Assembly (NCBI RefSeq): GCF_000426545.1 | Contig: NZ_AUFO01000001.1 | Location: forward strand, 496,001 to 560,000 | Source: Paenibacillus massiliensis subsp. panacisoli DSM 21345 | GTDB lineage: Bacteria; Bacillota; Bacilli; Paenibacillales; Paenibacillaceae | Direction of reading: 5' to 3' | DNA: 64,000 bases | Part shown: positions 32,127 to 40,651 of the stretch, piece by piece | Numbering within the stretch: the stretch's first letter is position 1 | How the letters are laid out: every line of letters begins with the position of its first letter | Translations under genes and position numbers: made by a program | Notes under the pieces: model-generated | Databases searched by the model: none | The model's input: only the letters and a program-made list of their open reading frames with translations | Told to the model about the DNA's origin: nothing

Positions 32127-33155
32127 ATGAATGCAAAAAGTGCTGTGCACAGCAAGCAAAGGCATGAACAGTTAGGATTGACAGATGAGCAAGCTATTGA
32201 AATGTATAGATTCATGCTGCTGGCGCGTACGTTCGACGAGCGTAATCTGCTGCTGCAGCGTGCAGGCAAGATCAATTTTCACGTATCCGGGATCGGGCAG
32301 GAGGCTGCACAAGTAGCGGCGGCTTTTGCTCTGGACAGGGAGCACGATTATTTTCTACCCTACTACCGTGACTATGGGTTCGTCCTATCGGTAGGTATGA
32401 CCGCTCGTGAACTAATGCTATCTGCCTTTGCGAAGGCAGAGGACCCGAACAGTGGCGGCAGACAGATGCCAGGGCACTTCGGAAGCAAAAGACTGCGGAT
32501 CGTCACGGGCTCTAGCCCGGTAACGACGCAGGTTCCACATGCTGTGGGGATTGCTCTGGCTGCGAAGATGCAGAAGAAGGACATTGTATCCTTCGTGACC
32601 TTCGGTGAGGGCTCCAGTAACCAGGGAGATTTTCATGAGGGCTGTAACTTTGCCGGTGTCCACAAGCTGCCAGTCATTATTATGTGTGAGAACAACCAGT
32701 ATGCGATCTCTGTGCCTGTGCACAAGCAGCTCAGCGGCAAGGTTAGCGATCGTGCGCTTGGATACGGCTTCCCAGGTATTCGCGTGGACGGCAATGATGC
32801 CTTTGCAATCTATGAGGCAGTCAAAGAAGCACGTGAACGCGCCATTCGTGGCGAAGGTCCGACGCTGATCGAGGCCATGATGTACCGTCTGTCCCCGCAC
32901 TCCACTTCAGACAATGATCTGGCTTACCGAACCAAGGAAGAGGTGGACGAGAATTGGAAGAAGGATGGACTGCTGCGAATGAAGACGTATCTGATTGATG
33001 CTGGCATCTGGGATGAACAGCGGGATCAGGAGCTGAAGACAGAGCTGCTTCAGGTAATGAAGGATGCTATCGAATATGCGGACAAGGCGCCGTTTCCTCA
33101 GCCTGAGGATACACTTCTGCACGTGTATGCGGACAGCAGCGGAGAGGGGCAATAG
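32127..33155 (+). CDS. bkdAA: branched-chain 2-oxoacid dehydrogenase E1 alpha
   Basis: A 342-residue thiamine-diphosphate enzyme subunit. The TPP/Mg motif is G-E-G-S-S-N-Q-G-D-F-H-E-G...N at about residues 157-186, with C-E-N-N-Q-Y-A-I-S following. The phosphorylation-loop region R-L-S-P-H-S-T-S-D-N is present near residue 256. With E1 beta it decarboxylates the 2-oxoacids of Leu, Ile and Val, supplying branched primers for membrane fatty acids. GGGAGGTG precedes ATG 32127. It lies 154 bases after lpdV, and a possible -10 box (TATAAT) in that gap could give a second transcript start. E1 beta follows after 3 bases. Confidence 0.93.
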   Translation: MNAKSAVHSKQRHEQLGLTDEQAIEMYRFMLLARTFDERNLLLQRAGKINFHVSGIGQEAAQVAAAFALDREHDYFLPYYRDYGFVLSVGMTARELMLSAFAKAEDPNSGGRQMPGHFGSKRLRIVTGSSPVTTQVPHAVGIALAAKMQKKDIVSFVTFGEGSSNQGDFHEGCNFAGVHKLPVIIMCENNQYAISVPVHKQLSGKVSDRALGYGFPGIRVDGNDAFAIYEAVKEARERAIRGEGPTLIEAMMYRLSPHSTSDNDLAYRTKEEVDENWKKDGLLRMKTYLIDAGIWDEQRDQELKTELLQVMKDAIEYADKAPFPQPEDTLLHVYADSSGEGQ

Positions 33156-33158
33156 CAC

Positions 33159-34145
33159 ATGGCTGTAATGGAATATATTGATGCCATTCGGTTGGCAATG
33201 AAGGAAGAGATGGAGCAGGACGAGACAGTGTTCGTGCTCGGTGAGGATGTTGGCGTCAAGGGTGGCGTCTTTACGACCACCAAGGGACTGATGGAGCAAT
33301 TCGGGGAGATGCGGGTTATGGATACCCCTCTGGCCGAATCCGCAATTGCCGGCGTAGCGATCGGGGCGGCCATGTACGGTATGAAGCCTGTTGCAGAGAT
33401 GCAGTATTCCGATTTCATGCTGCCAGCAACGAACCAGATCATCAGTGAAGCGGCCAAAATCCGCTACCGCTCGAACAATGACTGGAATTGCCCGATCGTG
33501 GTCCGTGCGCCGATTGGCGGCGGTATCTTCGGTGGGCTCTACCATTCTCAGTGTCCGGAATCCATCTTCTTCGGAACACCAGGCCTGAAGATTGTAGCGC
33601 CGTATTCGCCTTATGATGCCAAGGGATTGCTGAAGGCAGCTATTCGTGATCCTGACCCAGTGTTGTATTTTGAGAACAAGAAGAGCTACAAGCTGCTTAA
33701 GGGTGAGGTGCCTGAGAGCGATTATATCGTTCCGATCGGGGAAGCGAATCTACTGCGAGAAGGGGATGACATTACGGTCATCAGCTACAGTCGTACGCTA
33801 CAATTCGTGATGGAAGCAGCTGCGGAGCTGGAGAAGGAGCAGGGCATAACTTCTCATGTACTTGATCTGCGCACCTTGCAGCCACTTGATCGTAATGCCA
33901 TCATTGAAGCTGCTCGTCATACAGGTAAGGTACTGATCGTCCATGAGGACAACAAGACGGGCGGAGTTGGCGCAGAGGTCTCTGCGATTATAAGTGAGGA
34001 ATGTCTCTTTGATCTAGATGCGCCAATCGCTCGCCTGTGCGGGCCAGATGTACCTGCAATGCCGATTAGCCCACCGATGGAGAAGTTCTTTTTATTGAAC
34101 AAGGACAAGGTGAAGGAAGCCATGCAGGAGCTTGCTCTGTACTAG
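33159..34145 (+). CDS. bkdAB: branched-chain 2-oxoacid dehydrogenase E1 beta
   Basis: A 328-residue transketolase-like subunit. It has the typical V-F-V-L-G-E-D-V-G start near residue 24, T-P-L-A-E-S-A-I-A-G near residue 57 and the subunit-interface Y-S-P-Y-D-A-K-G-L-L. The C-terminal half carries V-I-S-Y-S-R and V-L-I-V-H-E-D-N-K-T-G-G-V-G-A-E. It forms the alpha2-beta2 E1 with the preceding product. GAGGGG is placed in the end of the E1 alpha gene. Confidence 0.93.
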   Translation: MAVMEYIDAIRLAMKEEMEQDETVFVLGEDVGVKGGVFTTTKGLMEQFGEMRVMDTPLAESAIAGVAIGAAMYGMKPVAEMQYSDFMLPATNQIISEAAKIRYRSNNDWNCPIVVRAPIGGGIFGGLYHSQCPESIFFGTPGLKIVAPYSPYDAKGLLKAAIRDPDPVLYFENKKSYKLLKGEVPESDYIVPIGEANLLREGDDITVISYSRTLQFVMEAAAELEKEQGITSHVLDLRTLQPLDRNAIIEAARHTGKVLIVHEDNKTGGVGAEVSAIISEECLFDLDAPIARLCGPDVPAMPISPPMEKFFLLNKDKVKEAMQELALY

Positions 34146-34251
34146 GCTAGTACGAGAGAGGCCCCTTAAGTGACATCACAATTAGCACGAATGTGCGGCG
34201 TGAAGCCGTGTAGTCGAGAACTGATGGATGTAAATCAAGGAGTTGAAGAAC

Positions 34252-35634
34252 ATGTCTGACAACAAGCAGTGGACTGATGTAGTCATGCCGCAGCTAGCGG
34301 AATCACTCGTCTCTGCTACCATTGCCAAATGGCTCAAGCAGCCTGGGGAGCAAGTGGAACAATATGATCCGATTTGTGAGGTCATTACCGATAAAGTAAA
34401 CGCGGAGATTCCTTCAACCGTAGATGGAATCATGGGCGAGCATCTGGCTGTAGAGGGGCAAGTAATTGCAGTCGATGAGATCATCTGTCGCATCCAGACT
34501 TCAGAGGGAGACGGAGCAGTCCAGTCTGCGCAGCAGCCTGAGCATAGCCCTGTCGCTGCTGAGCTAGAAGCTGAGAACGGTGCTGATCAATCAATGCGTA
34601 ATCGCTATTCTCCGGTAGTCCAGTCGCTGGCGGCTCAGCACGGAATTCAGTTGAGCAACGTCACAGGCACAGGAATTGGTGGGCGTATTACCCGCAAGGA
34701 TGTACTGGCGTATGTGCAGCGGAAGGGTACAGTTGCTCCGCAAGCGAGTAAACCAGCCCAAGCGGGCATAGCTGTGGAAGCACCAAGAACCAATGTCAAT
34801 AGTGCTGCCTCCGTCCCCGGCGAACAGGCGACTGCTACGCTCGGAGATGCTGCAATACCTGTTCGTAACAGCGGAATTCATCTGACGGAGATGCCGAAGA
34901 TTCCTACGATCGAGGTCGAGGACGATCCTACAGGCAGAAGTGAATATTATATTGATGTGACGCCGATTCGCAATGCAATCGCTCGTAATATGCGCCAAAG
35001 TGTGTCAGAAATTCCGCATGCCTGGACCATGATCGAGGTTGACGTGACGAATCTGGTTATGCTGCGCAATAGCATTAAGGATGAATTCAAGCGCAAGGAA
35101 GGCATTAATATTACTTATCTGGCCTTCTTACTGAAGGCCGTAGTGAATGCGATCAAGGATTATCCGATCATGAATTCCTTCTGGGCCGTGGATAAAATTA
35201 TCGTGAAGCGGGATATCAATATCTCGCTGGCAGTCGGCACGGAGGACTCCGTATTGACTCCGGTTATCCAGAAAGCAGATCAGAAGAACATTGCAGGGCT
35301 GGCCCGCGAAATTGATGATCTGGCGCGCAAGACCCGCGAGGGCAAGCTGAAGCTGGACGATATGCAGGGCGGGACATTTACGGTAAACAACACGGGCTCC
35401 TTTGGCTCCATCCTGTCGTATCCCATCATCAACTATCCGCAGGCTGCGATTCTGACGTTTGAATCTATCGTTAAGAAGCCTGTAGTTATAAATGACATGA
35501 TTGCGGTTCGCTCGATGGCCAACCTCTGTCTGTCTCTGGATCATCGTATTCTGGATGGCGTCATCTGTGGACGATTCCTGCAGCGTGTGAAAGAGAACCT
35601 GGAGAGCTATTCTTTGGAAACCAAGCTGTATTAA
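34252..35634 (+). CDS. bkdB: branched-chain 2-oxoacid dehydrogenase E2 (dihydrolipoyl acyltransferase)
   Basis: A 460-residue core enzyme. An N-terminal lipoyl domain has its lipoylation site at K48 in I-T-D-K-V-N-A-E. A flexible Ala/Gln-rich linker leads to the peripheral subunit-binding domain (S-P-V-V-Q-S-L-A-A-Q-H-G near residue 121). A second Ala/Pro-rich linker leads to the acyltransferase domain, with the catalytic D-H-R-I-L-D-G near residue 430. One lipoyl domain only. AAGGAG at 34237-34242 selects ATG 34252 over TTG 34243. The next gene, lipB, would supply octanoyl groups for its lipoylation. Confidence 0.93.
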   Translation: MSDNKQWTDVVMPQLAESLVSATIAKWLKQPGEQVEQYDPICEVITDKVNAEIPSTVDGIMGEHLAVEGQVIAVDEIICRIQTSEGDGAVQSAQQPEHSPVAAELEAENGADQSMRNRYSPVVQSLAAQHGIQLSNVTGTGIGGRITRKDVLAYVQRKGTVAPQASKPAQAGIAVEAPRTNVNSAASVPGEQATATLGDAAIPVRNSGIHLTEMPKIPTIEVEDDPTGRSEYYIDVTPIRNAIARNMRQSVSEIPHAWTMIEVDVTNLVMLRNSIKDEFKRKEGINITYLAFLLKAVVNAIKDYPIMNSFWAVDKIIVKRDINISLAVGTEDSVLTPVIQKADQKNIAGLAREIDDLARKTREGKLKLDDMQGGTFTVNNTGSFGSILSYPIINYPQAAILTFESIVKKPVVINDMIAVRSMANLCLSLDHRILDGVICGRFLQRVKENLESYSLETKLY

Positions 35635-35731
35635 AAAAACTGTATGTAGTCAGTCTTATTCAATTGGGCAGTATTCGGATGAACAAGGCGCGCGGCTTCT
35701 TCGTGTCGCCGAAGAGAGAAGGGTACAGGCT

Positions 35732-36421
35732 GTGAACAGACGTCCGCTTGAAGTCAGCTATATACCAACAATGCCGTATGGAGAAGCATGGGAATTGCAA
35801 AAGGAGATCGTGCAGGCGCTTGACCAGGGCTCAAGACAGGAAGCGCTGTTGCTGCTGCAGCACCCTCCAACGTACACCATCGGTTCGCAGCGTCATCCTG
35901 AGCACCTGCTGCTGAGCACAGAGCAGTTAGAGGCAAAGGGAATCTCGGTATTCGAGATTGACCGTGGCGGCGATATTACGTATCATGGTCCGGGACAATT
36001 GGTCGGCTATCCACTGTTGATGCTCGGCTATGGACAAGACCTGGATTTGCACGGATATTTGCGATCGCTGGAGCAGGTCATTATCGACCTGCTTGGTGAG
36101 TATGGTCTGGAAGGGACACGCAAGCCAAGCTACACAGGAGTATGGATCGGAGATCGCAAGATCGCCGCGATCGGGGTCAAGTTCAACCGCTGCAAGCACC
36201 GCAGAGGCTTCATTACCAGCCACGGCTTCGCATTCAATGTGGAGGAAGGTGTGGAGCAGGACGGCTTCAGCGGGATTGTTCCGTGCGGTATTCAGGATTA
36301 TGGAGTAACCTCGCTGGAAAGCGCTCTGGGTCAGAGCATCAGCGTAGAACAGGTAGCGCAGGACATTTTGCCGCACTTTGTGCGCAATTTTCCCTACGAT
36401 ATTCAGAGAATTCATTCATGA
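35732..36421 (+). CDS. lipB: lipoyl(octanoyl) transferase LipB
   Basis: A 229-residue enzyme that moves octanoate from acyl carrier protein to lipoyl domains. The signature R-G-G-D-I-T-Y-H-G-P-G-Q-L-V-G-Y-P is at about residues 74-90. The catalytic Lys lies in I-A-A-I-G-V-K-F and the catalytic Cys in V-P-C-G-I-Q-D-Y-G-V-T-S. B. subtilis uses LipM/LipL instead, so a LipB-type enzyme helps distinguish this organism. It starts GTG with a weak ribosome site and follows bkdB, whose product is an obvious substrate. A terminator follows. Confidence 0.92.
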   Translation: MNRRPLEVSYIPTMPYGEAWELQKEIVQALDQGSRQEALLLLQHPPTYTIGSQRHPEHLLLSTEQLEAKGISVFEIDRGGDITYHGPGQLVGYPLLMLGYGQDLDLHGYLRSLEQVIIDLLGEYGLEGTRKPSYTGVWIGDRKIAAIGVKFNRCKHRRGFITSHGFAFNVEEGVEQDGFSGIVPCGIQDYGVTSLESALGQSISVEQVAQDILPHFVRNFPYDIQRIHS

Positions 36422-36464
36422 TAGACCTAGACAGACCCAATATGTCTTCATAGATCAGATTGTG

Positions 36465-36499
36465 AGGAAGTCCACAGCGTATGTGGGCTTCCTTTTTTG
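36465..36499 (+). terminator. rho-independent terminator after lipB
   Basis: AGGAAGTCCACA (36465-36476) pairs with TGTGGGCTTCCT (36482-36493), with one G-T pair, and T-rich sequence follows to 36498. Confidence 0.85.
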
Positions 36500-36797
36500 T
36501 TGAAACGGACTAGATGTCCAAATCATACATAGACTCAGGAAGGAGTAACAAAGATTGCTTCAAATCACTACAGTTCACTGGAGCTCAGTATAAATTGCTA
36601 CAATTCCAGATATTCAAAAATAGGTGTTCACATTTATACCAACCAGCTTCCCATGTAAGTCTAATGACTCATACAAAATGGCAACAGAAGGGGACGAATC
36701 AACCATTTTTGGCGGGTAGTGTCGCTCGGACTTAGGGCGCTATGCTATGATGAAAATATGAGAACATACGATCTGTTTCGCGGAAGGGAGAACAACC
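36500..36797. other. intergenic region before the MoxR cassette, about 300 bases
   Basis: This stretch must hold the promoter of the MoxR cassette. A TATGCTATGAT segment at about 36741-36751 resembles a -10 region, but I find no convincing -35 at the right distance. A 73-codon open frame at 36514-36735 lacks a ribosome site and reads like no protein family, so I do not call it. Confidence 0.4.
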
Positions 36798-37901
36798 ATG
36801 CTAGAGATGATCAAGCCTCCGGCTGAGACACTATACGAGCAGGAGCTGAGGGCTCTGCGCGAGGAGGATACAGGTAGAAGACCGCCGAATTGGCTGCTGT
36901 CACCTATGTATGTGAGAGACTTCATTATAGGCAGAGACAAGCCAGTGATGTTGGATGGACAGGAGGTTCAGATAACACGCAAATTTTACGGTAACGATGT
37001 ATTGATTGAGCGGGCTATCGTAACGCTGGCCGGGAATCGGGGACTGATGCTGGTCGGAGAGCCAGGAACGGCCAAGACAATGCTGAGCGAGCTATTATCT
37101 GCGGCCATCTCGGGCACCAGTCTGAATACAGTACAGGGAACGGCGGGAACGACGGAGGATATGATCAAGTATTCCTGGAACTATGCCATGCTGCTCGATC
37201 AGGGACCGTCTGAGGCTGCGCTTGTGCCGTCGCCTTTATACCAGGGAATGAAGCAGGGGATGATTACTCGCTTTGAGGAGATTACACGCTGTCCCTCCGA
37301 GGTACAGGATAGTCTCATAAGCATCCTGAGTGACAAAGTACTCAGCATACCGGAGCTGGAAAGTGGGGTATTGTTCGCGAAGCCTGGCTTCAATGTCATT
37401 GCTACGGCGAACATTCGTGACAAAGGTGTCAACGAGATGAGCGGAGCACTCAAGCGGAGATTCAACTTTGAGACGATTCATCCAATAGGCAATGTCAAGA
37501 TGGAAGCACACATTATCGAATCTCAGGCCAAAAATCTGCTGCAGCATAATGGTGTTGAAGTAGAGATTGAGCAGGATGTTGTGGAGCTGCTGGCTACGAC
37601 CTTTATGGAGCTGAGAAAGGGCCAAAGCCGCGAGGGCTACAAGCTGGATATGCCACAGGCCACACTGAGTACGGCAGAAGCTGTATCTGTCTATGTGCAG
37701 AGCGCCATGACCTCTTACTATTATGAGGATCGACCTGTTACCATGGATCGACTTGTGCAGAATATGCTGGGAACGGTGGCTAAGGAGAGCGACAAGGATT
37801 TGTCAGTGCTCAAGGGTTATTTCAGCAAGGTCGTGAAGGAACGTGCCAGAGAGGACGAGCTATGGAAGGCTTACTATGAGGCGAGAACATGGATTCGCTG
37901 A
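36798..37901 (+). CDS. MoxR-type AAA+ ATPase heading the DUF5682/VWA/DUF4132/SWIM cassette
   Basis: A 367-residue AAA+ protein of the MoxR group, expected to form ATP-driven hexamers that remodel or load partner proteins. Walker A is G-E-P-G-T-A-K-T at residues 87-94. The Walker B region reads I-T-R-F-E-E-I-T-R-C near residue 160, with Glu where most AAA+ proteins have Asp. Sensor 1 is A-T-A-N-I-R near residue 202 and the arginine finger is A-L-K-R-R-F-N near residue 217. GGAAGGGAG lies upstream of the ATG. The end overlaps the DUF5682 gene by 13 nt. MoxR ATPases typically work with VWA proteins, and one is encoded two genes downstream. Confidence 0.88.
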   Translation: MLEMIKPPAETLYEQELRALREEDTGRRPPNWLLSPMYVRDFIIGRDKPVMLDGQEVQITRKFYGNDVLIERAIVTLAGNRGLMLVGEPGTAKTMLSELLSAAISGTSLNTVQGTAGTTEDMIKYSWNYAMLLDQGPSEAALVPSPLYQGMKQGMITRFEEITRCPSEVQDSLISILSDKVLSIPELESGVLFAKPGFNVIATANIRDKGVNEMSGALKRRFNFETIHPIGNVKMEAHIIESQAKNLLQHNGVEVEIEQDVVELLATTFMELRKGQSREGYKLDMPQATLSTAEAVSVYVQSAMTSYYYEDRPVTMDRLVQNMLGTVAKESDKDLSVLKGYFSKVVKERAREDELWKAYYEARTWIR

Positions 37902-40651
37902 TGTCTGTCGCGAAGGGGGATAACAGGACGGACAAGCATTCTACGGATTCGAACATTTCCATGACTATGTCGCACCATTCCACAATGGACGATCTCTCCG
38001 CGCTAGCCTCTGAGGAGTCGGGTGTATCTATGGAACAGCTAGATCTGCTATATCGTGAGCAGGTATTTAATTTGTCATCTAACGTAGTGTATTTTCCGGT
38101 ACGTCATCATAGCCCGGCTTGCTCGTTTCACTTATTCCAAGCAATAGAAGCCTATAAGCCCCAAATTATATTAATTGAAGGCCCGGAGAGTGCGGACCCG
38201 TTAATTCAAGTATTGACGGATGAGGCAACTGTACCGCCTGTAAGTCTATATTGTACATACGAGACCAATGTGGAAAAGGCGGCCTTCTACTACCCGCTAT
38301 TGAGCTACTCTCCTGAATATGTGGCGATGAGGGAGGCTGTGCGTCAGAACATTCCTGTCCATTTCATTGATCTGGATGTTCGCCCCCGCTTCCTGAAAGC
38401 TCAGTCTGAAGCTGATATTCTCGCTGAGAAGGAGGGACAAGAACAAGGCAGAGACAGGTCATCCTTGCAGGATGAGACGCTACTCACCTCCTCGGCATTC
38501 ATGGACAAGCTGTGCGAGAGCCTGAATTGTCGCAACTTCGATGAGTTGTGGGAGAGATTGTTCGAGATTCGTGGTCTACAGCTCCGTACGACTGATTTTG
38601 CTCGTGAAGTATTCACCTATTGCACCTTATCGCGTATGTGCTATACGTTACAGCGCCTTCAGGAGGAAGGGGAGCTAGAGCGGGAGCAGAACATGAGGCG
38701 TCACATCAGTCAGGCTGTTCAGAATTATGAGCGGGTCCTGGTGGTAACGGGTGGCTTTCATACGTATGGTCTACTGCATCGAGGACTGAAGGAGAGCGGA
38801 GGTCTGGAAAGGCAAGCAGAAGAAGTGGGTAAGACTACGTCTAAAGAAGCGTCAAAAGATGTGTCAAAAGATCTGTCAAAAGATCTGTCAAAAGATCTGT
38901 CAAAAGATCTGTCAAAAGATCTGTCAAAAGATCTGTCTAAGGATGTGTCTGAGGAGGTCGAGACAACCGCTACTACATCTTCATCTGAATCCACAGCTGG
39001 TACTTCTGAAGCAGCCCTGGCGACTCATGATTCTGGCGCTGTGAGCTCAGTTCAGTATACGAAGCAGATGTACCCCATGATCTATACCTTTGCCGAAGCC
39101 GATCGACTGAATGGCTACGCTAGTGGTATGCCATATGTGAACTATTATGAGCTGGCATGGACCCATATTGAGCGGTCGAGACAAGAGCCCTATACACGTA
39201 CATCGCTGCAGCTGCTGACAGCATTGACCCACAGGCTACGTGAACAGAAGCAGCATGTATCTACCAGTGATGCTATTGAGGCTTATGCGATGTTACAGGG
39301 ATTAGCTCACCTGCGCAGCAAACACGAGGGAGGAGTCTATGAGCTGCTGGATGCAGTGCTATCCGCCTTCGTCAAGGGTGAGTATTCGATCGCCACGTCT
39401 GAACCCTTCACGAGGCTGAAGGAGCTGTTAACGGGAGACAAGATTGGTCAGATTGCGCCCAATGATTGGCTTGTTCCCATTGTGGAGGACTTCAAGCGTC
39501 ATGCTGCTGCGGCTAAGCTACAGATTAAAACGACAGCCAGACATAAGAAAACACTGGATTTGTACGCGCGACCTGACCATCGACGGATTAGCCAATTGCT
39601 GCATTGCGTGAGCTTTCTGGTGCCAGAGTTCGCCGAGAAGAATGCAGGCCCTGATTGGCTGGGCAATCGGAACATGAACCTTGTGCGCGAGACGTGGACA
39701 TATTCCTACTCAGCATTGATTGAGGCAAGATTAATTGAGAATTCGATATTTGGCGGTACACTTCAGGCCGCAGCTGTACGCAAGCTGGAAGAAGCGGCGA
39801 CGGAGATACCGGGGCATCATAGTGGACGGCTGGCAGATCTGCTTCTGCACGCTCTTCTCATGGGGCTGCAGGAGCTCGCGAGCAGTCTCTATGGGCTTGT
39901 ACGCGCTGCACTGCGCATGGATGGCAGTCTACTGTCGTTATGCCAGACGCTGCGAGTCCTATACCGCCTTCAACAGCATGGAGTACTGCTGGGTCTTCGT
40001 GATGATGAGCAGCTTCCGCAGCTGCTTGTTGAGGCATATCGTTTAGCGGTGGACAGGTTGCCTTCCATTATAGGGACAGCACCCGATGAGCACAACGACA
40101 TCGTTGAGGGGCTGAAGCTGCTTGCGATGCTGTCCTCTACGCCCGATGAGCTTTTCGATAGTAGGTTCAGAGAACAGTTGACAACGCTACTGGAGGAGGA
40201 GCTGCCGCCATTGCTTGAGGGCGTATGTATGGCGCTAGCTGTGTCTGCAGGGGATCGTAGTCGCGCAGAGATCGCACAACGAACGAGAGGATATGTTCGT
40301 GGTACGCCAGAACAGGTCCAGAAGTCTGCGCTCTATCTACAGGGACTATTCACGGCTGGACGTGATGTGTTCCTATATGATGATGAGTTGCTGATCGAGG
40401 TCAATCGTCTTCTGGAGGAGCTTCCGCATGAGGAGTTTATTGCTATGGTAGCGGAATTAAGGCTTGCGTTTACCTACTTCACTCCTATGGAGACCTCACT
40501 GATTGCAGACCGTGTGGCACATTTGCTGAATTCACAGGATGCCTTGCTGGAGGAAGCGGGTGTGGAGGAGCAAGAGCTGCTACGTGCCCAGGCCCTTGAT
40601 GACGCATTGCGAAAGGAGTTCATCACATGGATGCTGATCAACACGAAGTAG
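37889..40651 (+). CDS. DUF5682 family protein with tandem SKDL repeat
   Basis: A 920-residue protein of no assigned function. Residues 68-100 carry the DUF5682 hallmark F-P-V-R-H-H-S-P-A-C and I-L-I-E-G-P-E. V-V-T-G-G-F-H-T-Y-G-L at about 285-295 resembles the G-x-x-H motif of TraB/ChaN/EreA-like folds, so an enzymatic N-terminal domain is possible (inference). Residues 318-357 are ten four-residue repeats, mostly S-K-D-L. The long C-terminal half is helical and Leu-rich. The start lies in the end of the MoxR gene; ATG 38030 is an alternative that would drop a polar N-terminus. It overlaps the VWA gene by 25 nt, so the three are co-translated. Confidence 0.8.
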   Translation: MDSLMSVAKGDNRTDKHSTDSNISMTMSHHSTMDDLSALASEESGVSMEQLDLLYREQVFNLSSNVVYFPVRHHSPACSFHLFQAIEAYKPQIILIEGPESADPLIQVLTDEATVPPVSLYCTYETNVEKAAFYYPLLSYSPEYVAMREAVRQNIPVHFIDLDVRPRFLKAQSEADILAEKEGQEQGRDRSSLQDETLLTSSAFMDKLCESLNCRNFDELWERLFEIRGLQLRTTDFAREVFTYCTLSRMCYTLQRLQEEGELEREQNMRRHISQAVQNYERVLVVTGGFHTYGLLHRGLKESGGLERQAEEVGKTTSKEASKDVSKDLSKDLSKDLSKDLSKDLSKDLSKDVSEEVETTATTSSSESTAGTSEAALATHDSGAVSSVQYTKQMYPMIYTFAEADRLNGYASGMPYVNYYELAWTHIERSRQEPYTRTSLQLLTALTHRLREQKQHVSTSDAIEAYAMLQGLAHLRSKHEGGVYELLDAVLSAFVKGEYSIATSEPFTRLKELLTGDKIGQIAPNDWLVPIVEDFKRHAAAAKLQIKTTARHKKTLDLYARPDHRRISQLLHCVSFLVPEFAEKNAGPDWLGNRNMNLVRETWTYSYSALIEARLIENSIFGGTLQAAAVRKLEEAATEIPGHHSGRLADLLLHALLMGLQELASSLYGLVRAALRMDGSLLSLCQTLRVLYRLQQHGVLLGLRDDEQLPQLLVEAYRLAVDRLPSIIGTAPDEHNDIVEGLKLLAMLSSTPDELFDSRFREQLTTLLEEELPPLLEGVCMALAVSAGDRSRAEIAQRTRGYVRGTPEQVQKSALYLQGLFTAGRDVFLYDDELLIEVNRLLEELPHEEFIAMVAELRLAFTYFTPMETSLIADRVAHLLNSQDALLEEAGVEEQELLRAQALDDALRKEFITWMLINTK
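38840..38959 (+). repeat. 12-bp tandem repeat inside the DUF5682 gene
   Basis: Ten units of 12 bases, the central ones reading TCAAAAGATCTG exactly, encode S-K-E-A, S-K-D-V, six S-K-D-L, S-K-D-V and S-E-E-V. Because the unit is a multiple of three, gain or loss of copies changes only the linker length. It looks like a slippage-prone minisatellite separating two domains. Confidence 0.92.

Noticed and set aside
32907-33545. Minus-strand open frame of 212 codons
   Set aside because: It is opposite the E1 alpha and E1 beta genes, whose motifs are diagnostic.
36514-36735. 73-codon frame before the MoxR cassette
   Set aside because: No ribosome site, no family resemblance, and it occupies the region where the cassette promoter must lie.
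38840-38959. Possible CRISPR array
   Set aside because: The repeats are 12 bases, directly adjacent without spacers, and in frame within DUF5682.
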